From the NCBI GenBank assembly GCA_030549495.1, contig JAUIRK010000866.1, positions 754,828 to 818,827 of the forward strand: a stretch of 64,000 bases of DNA, in the 5' to 3' direction. This document shows positions 23,370 through 35,604 of this stretch, piece by piece; positions within the stretch are counted from its first letter, which is position 1, and the number at the start of each line of letters is the position of its first letter. A program made the position numbers and the translations under genes. This DNA comes from Nectonema munidae (taxonomy: Eukaryota; Nematomorpha; Nectonematoida; Nectonematidae). A model generated the notes under the pieces. That model was not told the origin of the DNA. It made no database searches and saw nothing but the letters and a program-made list of their open reading frames with translations.

Positions 23370-23840
23370 AATGCATCTGCTTTGTCTAAATTTCGCTGTT
23401 TTGGTCAATGAAACTCTCATATCATTACTCACTTCTAATCTGTTTCGGAATTTGGTTTCAATGGCAAGTAGCCTGAAAACGCTTGCTCACACTCTTATGT
23501 AGTGGCAAATCAAATCAGAGCTTTCAGAGCCATCTTTGCAATACCAGCATAGGACTCTCTCATTTCAATTGAAAAATCGCTATGAGAAATTTCAGAAAAA
23601 CATGTTTTGCACCTCCTCAATCATTAACCAAATCAATAAAGTGTTCTTGAATTAGGAAGTCTTCTGAGGCCAGATTACTAATCGAGATTATAAACGGGTT
23701 TTTGATAAATTGATAGTATTTTTCAAACTTTTGTAGATTAGGAAAATAAAGAGAAATATCTTGGCATGCGACACGGTGTTGAATGGCCTCCAGGACATTT
23801 TTATTAATAAAAATCTTATTTTGATCAACAAATATGTTCG
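23370..23840 (-). pseudogene. hAT C-terminal remnant, ZBED5/FAM200-like
   Basis: On the minus strand: AIQHRVACQDISLYFPNLQK (near 23740-23800), FIKNPFIISISNLASEDFLI then QEHFIDLVND (23610-23720), GIAKMALKALI and FATT near 23530, and in a shifted frame LLAIETKFRNRLEVSNDMRV then SLTKTAKF (23390-23470). This is the order seen in FAM200/ZBED5-type proteins derived from hAT transposases (NPF, QE-L-L-ND, A-LLPFATTYLCE, FS-L--IK-KYRNRL, D-R-AL). At least three frame changes or stops are present. Host-domesticated genes of this type exist, but this copy is plainly broken. Confidence 0.72.
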
Positions 23841-23974
23841 AAAATAGAGCAAAATTTTTCTTGTCAAAGAATGCAATTACCCCAGCTTCATTTCAAAAGC
23901 TGAAATTTTTTTATTACAATGGAGTTATACAACAAATAAAGGTACAAAAAAAAGTTCAAGTTTACAATAGAGCT

Positions 23975-24725
23975 TTAACTTTACAACTTCAGAACTTCTT
24001 AGCACATTCAATATATCTTTGCAGCAAGGTAATATTAACTATTTTCCTATGCTATGGGACTTTTTGAGAACAGATATTTTTTTTAACTTTTCAAACCATA
24101 CTTAATATTTTACAAAAATATTCCTATGTTATTTATCAAACATGAATTTGTGCAATCGTTCAACTTCACTACCAGCGCAGGCTTCACTTGACCGGGTTTT
24201 AAAAAGTGAATGCTAACACTTCAGAACACAACGGACACTTATGTTTCTTTTTCGCCCCAGACTTTAATGCAATAAAACAAAATTTAAAGTGTGAGTCATC
24301 ATATTTTATTTTTTAGATATTAAGAAAAATGCACATTTATAAATTAGGCCTGAAAAGCAATAAAAGAAAAAAATAGTACTTAATTCAAAAACTAACTTAT
24401 TTATTCTTTTTAAATGTGATTTATTGGCAAAAATGGTAAATCACCCAATATGGGTGCAATATTTCGCGAAAAAACGATTCACTCAGTGTCTCCTTCTTGA
24501 AAACCACTGAGCTAGAAGGTTGATGCAATCAGAATTACAAACAAGGTCACTTGACTTGATAAAATACGAGCAGTTATCCGCAGTTATGGTGGGATTGAGA
24601 GCTTACAGTGGAAGTATAATGTAGGGTAATAATGATGATGTGTTCAATGGAGAAAAATTTTTATAATACATTTTGAAAATTATAAAAAAAAATTTCGCCC
24701 CCCCCCCCCCTTCAATTTTGAGGAT
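23975..24725 (+). repeat. Three-copy interspersed repeat, copy 1 (longest)
   Basis: It begins near ACTTCAGAACTTCTTAGCAC and contains TGCTAACACTTCAGAACAC, AAATTAGGCCTGAAAAGCAA, GTGATTTATTGGCAAAAATG and GGTTGATGCAATCAGAATTA. It ends in a C-run and GAGGATGTGAGCTCCTG, which resembles a hAT terminus. It matches 33125-33640 in its first two thirds and 40146-40690 in its last two thirds. No coding motif is recognised. Confidence 0.8.
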
Positions 24726-24729
24726 GTGA

Positions 24730-27700
24730 GCTCCTGGTCTGAAAAAAAACCACTCACACTCTAAAACGCCATAAAATAATAAAATCCTCTATCAGACAAC
24801 TTATTGCCAAAAAAATCACAAGTAGGAGACGCACTTAAGAAATATATGAGCCATGATAAAATCAGAAATGTTATAGCAAAAAAATAAAAAGAGAAAAGTA
24901 GATAATGTAGTTCATGACAGAGTAGAGAGTTGTTATAAGCAGCATTTGTTACTTTACTTTCAGGCATAGCCTGCACGTTAAGATGTCAAGTTGTGATGCA
25001 TTGGTCCAAATTTCTGTATACTCATCCCTCCAAATCCAATAACTTGTCACCCTCCTCCTTCAGTTGGTAGTAAGATCTAATGATGAGAACATTGGTCGAA
25101 GATTTATATTTCAATAAATTTTCACGTTAGTAACTTTAATAATGTTTTCAAAAAAAGATACCAATTTTAATGATAGAGAAAAGTAACTTTACACTTTATT
25201 AGGGTAAAAAATAATCAGTTAAATCGATACAGTCAAAATTACAAAATATTTCTATTATAACTTGTTCCGATTCAATTTTTTAATTATTAGAGGCCTTAGC
25301 AATTCTTTGAAAAAAAACCTATTTTGATAGAATTATATTTGGCATTTATCATATTTATGCAACTCATCAGTCATCGTATCCAAAGGTTGTTAGCAGCCTA
25401 GATGAATCAACAACACGTACGAGATTAATATTGATTTTAAAAACATGCCAAATCTTGACGCGTGTTTACTATTGGTATTTATTGATGTATCATCAAAGTA
25501 TGCTTGCATCTTGTTCGTGCTGTGTTGTCATTGATAGTATAATTGGCGTGTCGCCACTTCATTATGAAAAAGATTACAGCTCGCGTTCATATACTTTTTA
25601 CTTTGGGGTATAAGGCATACGTTGAATCAAAAGCTAAAATGAGCTATTTCTCTCAAATTAAGGCGAGGCATGGCGTGTGATACGACAAAATTTACCATTT
25701 TTTTTTCTGAATATGAATATGCAAGCCATTTTTTAGTAAATATTCATTATATAATTAAGTGTCTTTGTCTTGTTCAATACTAATTTCAATATTGCTTTAA
25801 GCTTTGTTTCTAAAAATTTCAAAATCAAAAACAACTTTTTCTTTATAAGTATATTATTTTTGATTAAATAATGCGTTATTGAACTTCTAATTGGCTAACC
25901 AATCGAATCTTCTTGTTTTTAAGAGTGACCCTAACGTATTTTTTTTTAAATGACCTATTCTGTTCGAATTATTTGGCATTCATTATTTTTATGCGACTCA
26001 TCAGTGTTTCTACTCGTTTTCTGTTCACTCATCGTATCCATTAAGATTGTTACCATTTTTTTAATGTAAAGAGAGGAAAATTAATAGAAAATACTAAAAC
26101 ATTTACTCAAAAAATTCTATCAAGCAATTTAAAAACCAATGAGGTCCACTTTAGGTCAAAATATCATGTTTTTTTTGTTATAAACAAAAAATGGGAAACT
26201 AATATCACTTAAAAAATTACATGTGGTAATGAGTATTGCGGATAAAAAATAAACCCATGTTTAATCGCTTTCTCCTGCCTTTTCCAAAAGCATCTGCCTT
26301 AAAAAAAATTTAAGCTTTACATTGAAAATGATCCTGATATACTATTACATATAATATTTTTATGGTGGGCCAAATAAAAGTACTACTTGATTTTTATACT
26401 TAAATAAAAAAATTTCATCTCCTCAGTTAGTCTATCGGTTTTTAGTTTCAAACTTTTCCTTCCGAGTAGGATATGTTAAATTGCCTCTGAGAGAGACTTC
26501 CTTCCTGGCTGTTAGGGGGAAAAATAAACCCGCATAAAAATTTTCTTCGTTTAAAAAACGCATATAAAGAATTTTCTTCTTACAGGTCTCTAATCCAGAG
26601 ACACACTCACATTTACACACACGAGGTCATTTACACACACTACTCAGACTACTAGTCACAAATACGCGAAAAGCCATACTATGCGAGAGAGTAAAAAAGG
26701 ATTACGATGAATGGATTGCAGAGATGAATGAAGGCGTATTCAAAAAGGAAAGAGGGATTAGTTTGTTTGGAGAAAAGAAATAATGAATGATGAAAGGCGT
26801 GTACTACTGTTGTTATTCACGTGAATAGTAAAGAATAGTAAACACAGATACTTACACTCTTTACTCGCTCTTTCACACTCACACATATTTGAATAAGAGC
26901 AGGTGGCTTGGTAAGCGTGGCATGGAAGTCGAAATGACGCCTTAACGAACACAGGCGAACCTACCTACCCTAAACAATTGAGTTTAAAATTTTTTTCTAT
27001 TTTTGTTTAAATCGACGCAGGACATTTCGAACCCATGACGTTTCGTGCCAGAGATATCTTGTACCTATTTTTTGAGGTTTCGTTCTGCAATTTTTTTTTA
27101 TAATTTAACTATATTCTGTTTAAAACAAAATATAAGGAAAAAAATTGTTTTCCTTTTGAAATTTTTTTTGAAATCTGTATATAGCGAACCCGTTCTAAGA
27201 CAAATTAGTTTGAATTTTTTTCCATTTTTATTTAATTATAAAAAAAATTTCAAATTGAAAAGAATTTTTCCTTATCTTTTGCTTTAAATAAAACGTTTGT
27301 AAACAAAACTAGAAAAAAAATTCACAAAAATTTGTTTTCTGAAACGTCATTTCCCAAAATAGTAGTTTCAAATTTCACTGTATTGATTTAGTCGCGCTGC
27401 TAGCTAGATAACATTACTTGAGAACTTAAGCGTTTGAATACTTACACATCCTAGTTGAACAATAATGGAAGAGGAACTTTGATGGCTATTCTAAAAATCA
27501 TCAGAAGTGATGTGCATATTCTTGCCTTCATTTCAAAAAATATGGGCAATACTTCCAGACGAATTCCTTAGCTTGATTAAATTAAGTATATCTAAAAAAA
27601 ATTAGGTGATTTTAAAAAGTCAACAACATTTTCTTGCATTATTGATATCATCTTCATGCCAACAACACGTTAAATCTTCATAAAAACGGTATGGATTCTT

Positions 27701-27960
27701 TCTCTTTACAACTTAGAGAGAGTAGATAATAATTAGTTCTAATTAATGAAATATAGTAAGTGGCTGTGACTTTAATTTAAGTACACTTTTAAAAATATGA
27801 GTCTATATAAAGAAACAAATTGGATAAGAATTTGCGAAATAATATAATAAGCTGTGTTTTAAACTTGTGTTTTAGATGTGAGAAAATTGATACAACGAGG
27901 ATACATAAAAAAATCAAAATAAAGACAATATATTTCAAAAATACTTATTTTGTAACACCT
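24730..27960. other. Unassigned AT-rich region
   Basis: Apart from the diverged duplication at 25335-26050, I find nothing supportable. The short frames lack motifs. Confidence 0.55.
25335..26050. repeat. Diverged local duplication
   Basis: ATTTGGCATTTATCATATTT, ATGCAACTCATCAG, TCATCGTATCCAAAGG (25338-25388) recur as ATTTGGCATTCATTATTTTT, ATGCGACTCATCAG and TCATCGTATCCATTAAG (25972-26045). The first copy lacks the ~25 bases between the two final motifs. No function is seen. Confidence 0.5.
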
Positions 27961-27964
27961 ATCA

Positions 27965-28048
27965 ATATCAAAATTTAGCTTGCAGGCCGGATAAACTTAC
28001 TTTACGGACCGGATCTAGCCTGCGAACAATAGTTTAATGACCACTATT
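27965..28048 (+). mobile_element. hAT MITE end fragment
   Basis: GCAGGCCGGATAAACTTAC, GGACCGGATCTAGCCTGCG, then TAGTTTAATGACCACT: the GGCCGGATCTGGCC...GTAGTTTGG-CACCACTG end of a common hAT-derived non-coding family. Only one end is present. Confidence 0.55.
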
Positions 28049-28179
28049 TTAAACGAAAATAGACCTATTTACCTTCATATGGATATTTTTGTACACTTGT
28101 GAATTTAATTTTTTAAATAAATTTTAATTTTTTAAATAAATTTTAATTTTCTAAATAGACTATTTTTATGAAAACAAAT

Positions 28180-28330
28180 ATACAGCAACCCCTCATAAAC
28201 ATACTTTGTGTGAACTTTCTTCATATGAACATCTTACGGGTGAGACTTCTTCATATGAACATTTTGATAGTGAATTTTATCTATTTTAATGCATTTAGGG
28301 TGAATATTCTTCATGTAATCCCAATAAACT
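28180..28330 (+). repeat. Pogo/mariner-like end with ~31-bp degenerate tandem repeats
   Basis: ACAGCAACCCCTCATAAACA is followed by four ~31-bp units marked by GTGAACTTTCTTCATATGAA, TGAGACTTCTTCATATGAAC, TGAATTTTATCTATTTTAAT and TGAATATTCTTCATG. Repeated subterminal steps after an ACAG-TACCCCTC-like end are common in pogo elements. Confidence 0.4.
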
Positions 28331-28339
28331 AGCTCACTA

Positions 28340-30885
28340 ACTAGCAAATTATAACTAACTATTTACTAAATAAAACTACACAAATAAATAAACTTCTTTC
28401 AAATTGAACAAATTAGGAAAATTTAGAAAGTTTGGAAACGTTTTAGCTCTTATTTATCATTTACAATAAAATTAAAGGAAAGGGCCTTTCCAGATACAAT
28501 AAACATATTTGTAAAGTTAATCTAAAGACACGCAAAAAAACAACATAAAACTCAAATAATTTGAATTGAAATAAAATTTTCATAAGTTCTTGAAGAGAAA
28601 TCGGCACTTTTTAGGTACTTGAGGTTGGAGTCGAATTTTTCAAGTATACATGAGTTCAGTCAGATGTTCAACCCTAAGACTCCGCAACAATGTACTGATG
28701 AAGACCATAATTTTGATTACTAATCGCATACTTTTCTTTTTATGCGAATTTTTATCACATTAGTCTCCAAAGGATTAAGAAATATTTAATACTCATATTA
28801 AAAATTAAAAAGAAACATTTATAATACTAATTTTTTTGTTTCTTATAAAAAAAGTGTTAAAAATACGTAAAAGTTTAATAATAATCAAAGAAAAGTTATC
28901 CGAAGAAAAATATATGTTCTTATATGCAATTATTATCGATAACCTTTCACTTTACAAAGAAAATTTTAGTATGCCTAAACTTTATAGGGCCTAAATATAG
29001 ACTAATCTCTCCAGACTCCTAGAAAAAAACCTTTAAAATATCATAGGTGATATACTATATAGTATATAACGTTTAATCATTATTAATTAGAACGAAATGA
29101 AAGTGGTCGCTATAGAAATTTGGTAGCTTCCAGTTAGCTACAAAAATATTGATTGGTGAAAGTGAGAAAGGAAATGACTACCAAAATTTCAATATCATAG
29201 AATTTATATGCGCCTTCATAGCTATTTACATGAGAGATATTCGATGTTACCAAATCAAGAAAAACGAATCCACTACAATGATGTAGCTACAATCTTTATA
29301 CAAATAGTACAAAAAAAGGTGCCATTGATAAATATATACGAAGGATAAAATATAAAGTAACAATTGTATGAAGATATTATGTACACAACAATAGGTTACA
29401 CATGTCCAAGACCATATAAAAAAGAACACAAAATATTATATTACCAAAAAATTTGGTATTGTTAAACAATAGAATATCGCTAAGTAAAAATAGAAAATTA
29501 AAACAATGAGTAAAGTTTTCTATTTTATTTAAAGGAATTTTTTTTAATTTTTTATTAAATGAATTCAAGTAAATAAGTTACTTAAAATATAATATACATC
29601 AAAAAATAATAACTTATATAAGAAATGACTCATTTATTCAATAAATAGTTGAAAAATAAATACAGAATAATTTTTATATTGTTTCTATTAGAGAACATCA
29701 AACAAATAAACCCACACAAGATAAGTTGCTACTCAAAATATTTGGTTTTAAAAACCTCAATTCTTAGATAGCACAATAAATTTTATATTGGAAATTTGAA
29801 TACTATAGAAAAATTTTATTTGAATATTAAAATTTTATATTACTTTTAAAAAACAAAAAATTAATTTAAATATTAAAAAAATATTTTACACAAACTAATA
29901 AGGAAAAGAGGATCAATTAGGTAATAAAAAATATTTTTCAAAAAACAAATTTTTGCAGGGATTTGTTAAAAGTGTTCATTCTTGTAAAATCACCGTCACA
30001 TTTTTCAAAAGGAGCAGAATATATTTACAAGATGATTATTAATTTCTAATTGAATCTAGCAAGAAAGTTAAGAATGTGAATTTTCAGTAGGGCTTTTCAT
30101 ATTAAAACAAAACAGATTAACATATTACAGATAAACTTAAATAATTTTAAATATATAAAATTTGTTCTATAGGATTTCTAGCAAGTGTTTTTTTCTTGTA
30201 GAAGAAATTTTTATGTTGGGGTTTTTATGTTAAATTAATTATCGCTAATAAAGAAGTAAAACAATTAATTGGTCACTTTTAATATATTTTAAATAGTATG
30301 TATAAGAGATTCAATCAATATGTGTTAGTATGTGTGTTGGTATAAATAATAGTCTCTGAATGATTTATCGTCTGTGTGTGTTTCTGTGGGTTAGTGGGCG
30401 TGTATGTTTGAGCGAATAAATGAGTTTTTGAGTGGATAATTTCACATTTTCAAAATTAAAATTAAGAATAAAAAAAATTTATTAGAGTAGACATGTTTTT
30501 GTTAAATAATAATCAAAATATTTCACAAAGTTAGAAGTTATTATAAAAAAAATAATAATAAGTAAAAACCGTTTGTGTAGCTGGGCCCACACAAAAACTA
30601 ATCAAAGTATAAAAAAATAAGTTTGAAAAAGTTGGAAATGAATTATGTATTAGTGAACAGTTGCTTGTTATAACCATACGTAGGCAGAACAAGATGTCTG
30701 TTTTTTCAATATAGAATCTCAACTTACCTATCAAGTTCGAATTTAGAACGTCTTTTTAGACTTCCGAAAAATTATTAAAAATGTTCATATTTATTTTGAT
30801 TTGTTTTTGATGAAGTGATGATTAAATAAACTTTATTTCCTTCAATATGTAAACATATTAGCATTGAAATATTTATTTCGAATCT
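28340..30885. other. Unassigned AT-rich region
   Basis: About 2.5 kb of very AT-rich DNA with no repeat family member, gene or RNA that I can recognise. Confidence 0.6.
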
Positions 30886-30889
30886 ACAC

Positions 30890-31400
30890 TGACAAATCAT
30901 AAAATAGCCTCAACTTTATTCCTAGACATCGAGAATGTTTTTAACAATGTCTCAAACCCAGCTATCATTAACAACCTTATAGATAACACCTACCCCAAAT
31001 ATATAATAATTACCTTATCAATGGCATTCTAATTCAAAAAAACAAATCGTATATTCGCGCGCTCCCTCTCTACTTTTCAAGGTGGTAGCTTATCCGACTT
31101 ACTTTGGTTAATACTCATCAACCCTCTCCTGACTTTGATCAACAACAACTCTCACTTTTTTCAGGATTATTCCGATAACCTTTTTTCATTTTAAATTTCT
31201 GAGAAAACCGAAAACATCCAACAATCCCTTTCCCTACTAAAACAAAATCAAATCAAAGCACAACAAACAAAATTTCATTTAAACCTAATTTATTCTACTT
31301 GATTCATTTCACACGCAAAATAATTAAACCATTATCCTTGTAACTCAAGACAACAAAATATCTTTGGCTAACTGTCCAACCCAACCTAAAATTTTCCACT
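30890..31400 (+). pseudogene. LINE reverse transcriptase fragment (I/R1-like)
   Basis: The plus strand reads TLFLDIENVFNNVSNPAIIN, then FQGGSLSDLLWLILINPLL and FQDYSDNLF, in the order of the nLTR reverse-transcriptase motifs (LDIEGAFNNVS, P-QGG-LSPLLW, GYADD). The catalytic YADD equivalent is changed to YSDN. This style, with an E after LDI, is that of the I/R1/LOA group rather than CR1. It decays into unreadable C-rich sequence to about 31950. Confidence 0.72.
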
Positions 31401-31960
31401 CATTTCAAAAGGACTTTTCAAAAATTGGTCAAAACTCTTTTCTCTCTTAAAAAATCTCCTTGAAAAATACCCAATCACCCTCTGCTCTACACCTCCACCA
31501 CTTCTCAATCACTGCACTATAACAATTGCTTATTAATTCAGTTCGCTCCTAGCAAAACATCTTATCAAGTGCTACCGTTAAATCACCCAAATAAGCACAT
31601 CTACCCCTATTTGTCTTCCCCTTTACACCACTAAATTCTGTCACCATAGATATCTTGCTCTAAACTCTATAGCTCATCAACATAGAACAAATACGTTCAG
31701 CTAGCTATCAATTTTTACTGCCCGTTCCAAATCACAACATCGCTCTTCAGACGCATACGCATTTTTTCTCCAAAACACAAAAAAACCTTTCCTCATTAAA
31801 CACACAAATTAAGATGCAGAAACACTGCACACGAAACAGAAATTCACACAGTATTACTATCCTGCAACATACATCTTAACAAACTTTTAACATTCTACCT
31901 CCTTCAAATATATCACCTTTTTCACAGACTTGCAAAATTTAATAAAAGAAGTGTAGTTAG
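31400..31960 (+). other. C-rich decayed continuation of the LINE fragment
   Basis: This stretch is markedly richer in C on the plus strand than its surroundings and is full of TCA/CTC/ACA codons. That resembles the codon bias of the reverse-transcriptase fragment just before it, so I read it as the same element's downstream half. No motif can be named with confidence. Confidence 0.45.
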
Positions 31961-32129
31961 TGATATATATCAAAAAGCTTAATAAGATTATGACTCTGAA
32001 AAAGAGGAGAAGTGCGAGATAATGCATTTTTTACAAATTTGATTTCATTTTTAAAATGAAAAGCTGAAAGTATTTCTTAGATTTCTCTTAATTTCTGGAT
32101 ATACCACACTACCTTCAAGACATTTAAAT

Positions 32130-33120
32130 TGGAAAGGTAAGAGTGAACTTTAATTAGGAGATAAAGTGATGTTATGAAAAAGAATATATTCCAGAGTTTG
32201 ATGGAATTTGTTCACTTCGTAAATAATAAATCAATAGAGTTGAAAGACACATTTTTTAAGGTAAGAGTTTGTCCAATCTTTTGATTAAATATTCATGAAG
32301 TACTTTGTTCCATCACAATGTATTGCACATGATGGATCAATGATCCAATACTTTTGTAAACATCATTGCAAATAATGCGTAAGAAGTAAACCAAACAGAT
32401 TCGGTTATAAAGTTTGGTGTTGATAGATATCTAATTCACTTCGCTTTTTATCTAGATAATTCTGTTTACAAAAAAATGGAAGAAAAATTGTACGGAAAAG
32501 TAGGTACAGCAATTTTGAACGCTATTGAAAATTTCACTGTAGAATAAAAGTATTTGCCTTACTTTTGTTGCAATTCTTTATTTTTATCAGAAAAGTTAAA
32601 GAAAAAACATATATTTTCATGGTTGTACGGGAAGGCTAAACGAAAGACGCTTCTCTACATTTCAACTTCTTTTTCAAAAAGAAATGTCTAAAAAACTAAG
32701 AGAAGAGAGGATGGAGCAAAGGCAATTTTCCAAAAAATAAGGTAAAAGGATTGAAATCTAGAGTTCCAATTTATTATTAAAATAATTACAACATGAGACG
32801 ATTGGATATTTTAAAACAGAATATTAATAGTCATAGAGTTGCAATAAGAGATGAAACATGGGAATGCTTGGCATTTAGAATAAAAACTTTAGGAGAGAAA
32901 TCCTGGGATACTATATAAATAAGTTTGGTAAAGCTCCTTTGATTTCTTAGCACAATGAATGTAATAATGAAGAGAAAATAGATGAAAAAAATCATTTAAT
33001 TTCTAAAACCAAAAATGGTAAAAGAAAAAGAGGTGCATTTGATGGCTGTTTGAATAGATCAAATACTCAATGTGTTAAATGTAACGTAGGACTTTTTTCA
33101 GTTAAACTTAAAACGTTCTG
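32130..33120 (+). pseudogene. piggyBac element 3, heavily decayed transposase
   Basis: Scattered piggyBac motifs in order on the plus strand: a GSMIQYF-like catalytic region and RFGYKVW near 32330-32420; SEKLKKKHIF followed by a TVR-like stretch near 32580-32640; MRRLDILKQNINSHRVAIRD near 32790-32850, which matches the family's run with a DQN and a YRV before a K-W-W block; and the C-terminal cysteine region KRKRGAFDGC, then TQCVKCNVGLF near 33020-33090. Frames change often and there are many stops. The spacing matches a piggyBac transposase of about 500 residues missing its N-terminal part. I find no terminal repeat. It is a different and older lineage than the elements at 8.8 and 21.3 kb. 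Confidence 0.72.
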
Positions 33121-33124
33121 ATTT

Positions 33125-33640
33125 GTTTCAACTTTTCAAGTTCAGAAATTCTTAGCACATTAAATATCATATATTTGCAGCAAAGTTATATCAACTGTTC
33201 TCCTATGTTGTGGGGCTTTTTGCAACCTATATTTTTTGAAACAATTTTAACCATAGTTAATCTTTGGCAAAGAAACCCATCTTAGTGTAATCGTAAAGGA
33301 TGACGTTTAAAATAGTCAATAGTTATGTTTACCAAATTCTAGTGCCTCACTTCCAATGCAATACTTGCTTCACTAGACGGACTTTAAAAAAGTGGATGCT
33401 AACACTCTAGAAAATAAAAGGTTTATGTTACTCTTCCCCACCAGACGTTGATGCAGTAAAGCCAAATGTCAAATATTAGTGTTCATATTTCATTTTTTAA
33501 GCCAATAAGAAAAAAGCACATTTATATCTATAAAATCAGGCCTGAAAATTAATAAAAAAGTAAAATAGTTTAACTGAATTTGAAGACTAAATTATTCATT
33601 CTTTTAAATGTGGCTTATTGATAAAAATCGCAAAACTCTA
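33125..33640 (+). repeat. Three-copy interspersed repeat, copy 2
   Basis: It shares TTCAGAAATTCTTAGCAC, TGCTAACACTCTAGAA, CCCCACCAGACGTTGATGC, TCAGGCCTGAAAATTAATAA and GTGGCTTATTGATAAAAA with the other copies. It is more diverged, and lies between two piggyBac remnants. Confidence 0.75.
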
Positions 33641-33689
33641 GAAAAATGTTGCTGTTGTTTCCGGGTTTGTTTATAAGATTGAACCATAC

Positions 33690-34050
33690 ATTGATAGAGA
33701 AAAAGATACCGAGCTTTCCTTAGTAGAGGATGATATAATATAGTTTTTAAAAAAAAATTTAACCAACTCTACATATTTTGATACCTATTTTTCGTCTGTG
33801 AAACTTATGGAAATGTAGCATGATAAATGTGTTATTGCAACTGGTATAATACGTAAAAATAGGAAATTACACTCTTTAAAAAATGATCACGATATGAAAA
33901 AGAGTGAACCTGACTATCTTCAAATCATGAACCGTAAAATTAATCTTTGCAAGTGCTTTAATACCCGTGCAAAAGCAGTTTCACCCGTGAATCCAACATG
34001 TATTAAGTTAAGGAAAAAAAGAGAGCGTGGTGAAAGAGATGGCTTCATTT
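33690..34050 (+). pseudogene. piggyBac element 4, transposase core fragment
   Basis: About 120 codons of a piggyBac transposase on the plus strand. STYFDTYFSSVKLMEM contains the aspartate equivalent to the second catalytic residue and the usual tyrosine-phenylalanine-serine context. IATGIIRKNRKLHS, NDHDMKKSEPDY and NLCKCFNTRAKAVSPV follow the family's order of GT-(V/I)RKNR, MKK-RG and a W-D-(N/T)R-V-V block. One stop falls at 33820. It lies only 0.6 kb after element 3, but overlaps it in the region of the protein represented, so it is a second insertion rather than its continuation. I see no ends. Confidence 0.72.
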
Positions 34051-34054
34051 AAAC

Positions 34055-34925
34055 GATAACTACAATGATTTCAAATTACAATAGAATTCTTTTCATCTTC
34101 CTAAATTAAGTTAAAAAAAGACAATGATGTCATTTTTGCACTAATAAAAAAAAGAAAAATAAATTAATTTTTTTGTGGAACCTGTTAAAGTTTTTTTGCA
34201 TTCAAAAAAATTGCAATAGTTTTTTCGATTTTGATCTTAAATTCAAATTTTCAATATCAAACTTAATTTTTTTAAAGATTATCTTTATTATATTTTCATA
34301 GAAGTTTTTCATACCTCGTAGTAAGAATGAAAACCCATGTCCCATTTTATACTTTTGTATATAAAGAAGTTCGAATAGTAGGGAAATTTTTCCAAATTAT
34401 ATATTATAATACAAATGATCTTTATACTTGATTCAAATATTCAATTATGTTAGTTGAAAAATTTAAGTCTTCATTGATAGGAAAATTTGCACCAAAAATT
34501 CTAGATTAGCAATAATGTCATTTTAGCTAATTTTAAGTTAAAACTTATTCAAATATATTAATTCAACTCTAATTGAGAAATATTTTATATTTTTGGATTT
34601 AAGAAACTAAATAGAAAAAAATTCCTACATTTTTTTTATATAAATATATCTAATCACTGAACTTTGTTTTTACTGAAAGTTTCTTTTTGTTTTAGTTATC
34701 TCATAAGGAATATTTTTTAAGTTTTTTTAATTTACATTACTAAAATTTTTCTCTGCATGAAAGGCAGATTTATTAAATTTATTGCACACTTTATTAAATT
34801 TTCTTAAAATTGGACTTCCTTTAGCAGAATTTGAATCAAGTTGAGTAGTTTTTTAGATTTACATACTATATATTTTATTTTTTTTAGTCAGTATCGCATC
34901 TATAAGGAAGAATAATAGATGGTAA
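34055..34925. other. No recognisable feature
   Basis: Very AT-rich, long T runs, no open frame of note. Confidence 0.6.
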
Positions 34926-34929
34926 GGAT

Positions 34930-35012
34930 AGTCAGGATCGGGAATTGTACACATGCCACCTGGATCAAGACCCTACGCTCCTACCACTAGGTCATCTGCG
35001 ACAATTAAAATT
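34930..35012 (-). repeat. tRNA-like sequence, likely SINE-derived
   Basis: The minus strand reads GATGACCTAGTGGTAGGAGC, a clear A-box context, then TCTTGATCCAGG and a weak B box (ACAATTCCCGATCC). The T arm is degraded. A third, different tRNA-like family. Confidence 0.45.
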
Positions 35013-35209
35013 TAAAACATCGTTCATGGACTCAGTTATTATTCTTCCATTTAAATGGTATATTCTTCTATCTTTTGATAGGTTTAAAGATATGACGTTT
35101 AGCTAATGAAATCATAGTTAATGTTAAATATTTTTCTATTTTATTATAATACTGATTGATCAGATTCCATGAATGATATTTAAATGTTGACTAAGACTTT
35201 AATATTTAG

Positions 35210-35600
35210 GTTTTCATTTCTTGGTCAGTACCAGCAATCATAGTGGATGATGTTATATCAAAATATATATTTTCTGAAGATTGTACAGATAGATGATGAA
35301 AAACTTTTGCATATCTATTAAATTTGCTATCTCAATGTAAAAATACTTGGCCTAAAAATATAGGACATACATTTGACTTTTTCCTAGTCAATGAAGAATC
35401 TTGATGCATTAAGCATGAAACAAAACACGAAGTAAAATTAAAGGTGCTATCTATTCGAAGTACATTATTTTGACCAAAAATACATTTATTTAAATATAAA
35501 AACCCTTTGTTAGTATAACAGATTATATTAGGTAGATCTAATGAACTCATACTCAATTCTTTTAAGAATGGATAAGATCTCATGAATATCATCAGCTACA
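35210..35600 (-). pseudogene. MULE-like transposase fragment
   Basis: The minus strand gives LRIDSTFNFTSCFVSCLMHQ, then PIFLGQVFLH, FNRYAKVFHHLS and AGTDQE. The order DTTF, V-x2-L, P-x-FLGP-x-x-LH, Y-x-x-FF-x-x-L and GTDGE matches the core of Mutator-like (MULE) transposases, where the D of DTTF and the D of GTDGE are catalytic. One stop separates the first half from the second. I recognise this by motif order only; another RNase H-fold transposase is possible. Confidence 0.55.
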
Positions 35601-35604
35601 AGGT

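Noticed and set aside
27006-27060. B-box-like GGTTCGAAATG on the minus strand as a SINE
   Set aside because: The match is short, there is no A box and no second copy.
32130-34050. Reading both piggyBac remnants as one element
   Set aside because: They cover overlapping parts of the protein, and the C-terminal cysteine region of the first lies upstream of the core of the second.
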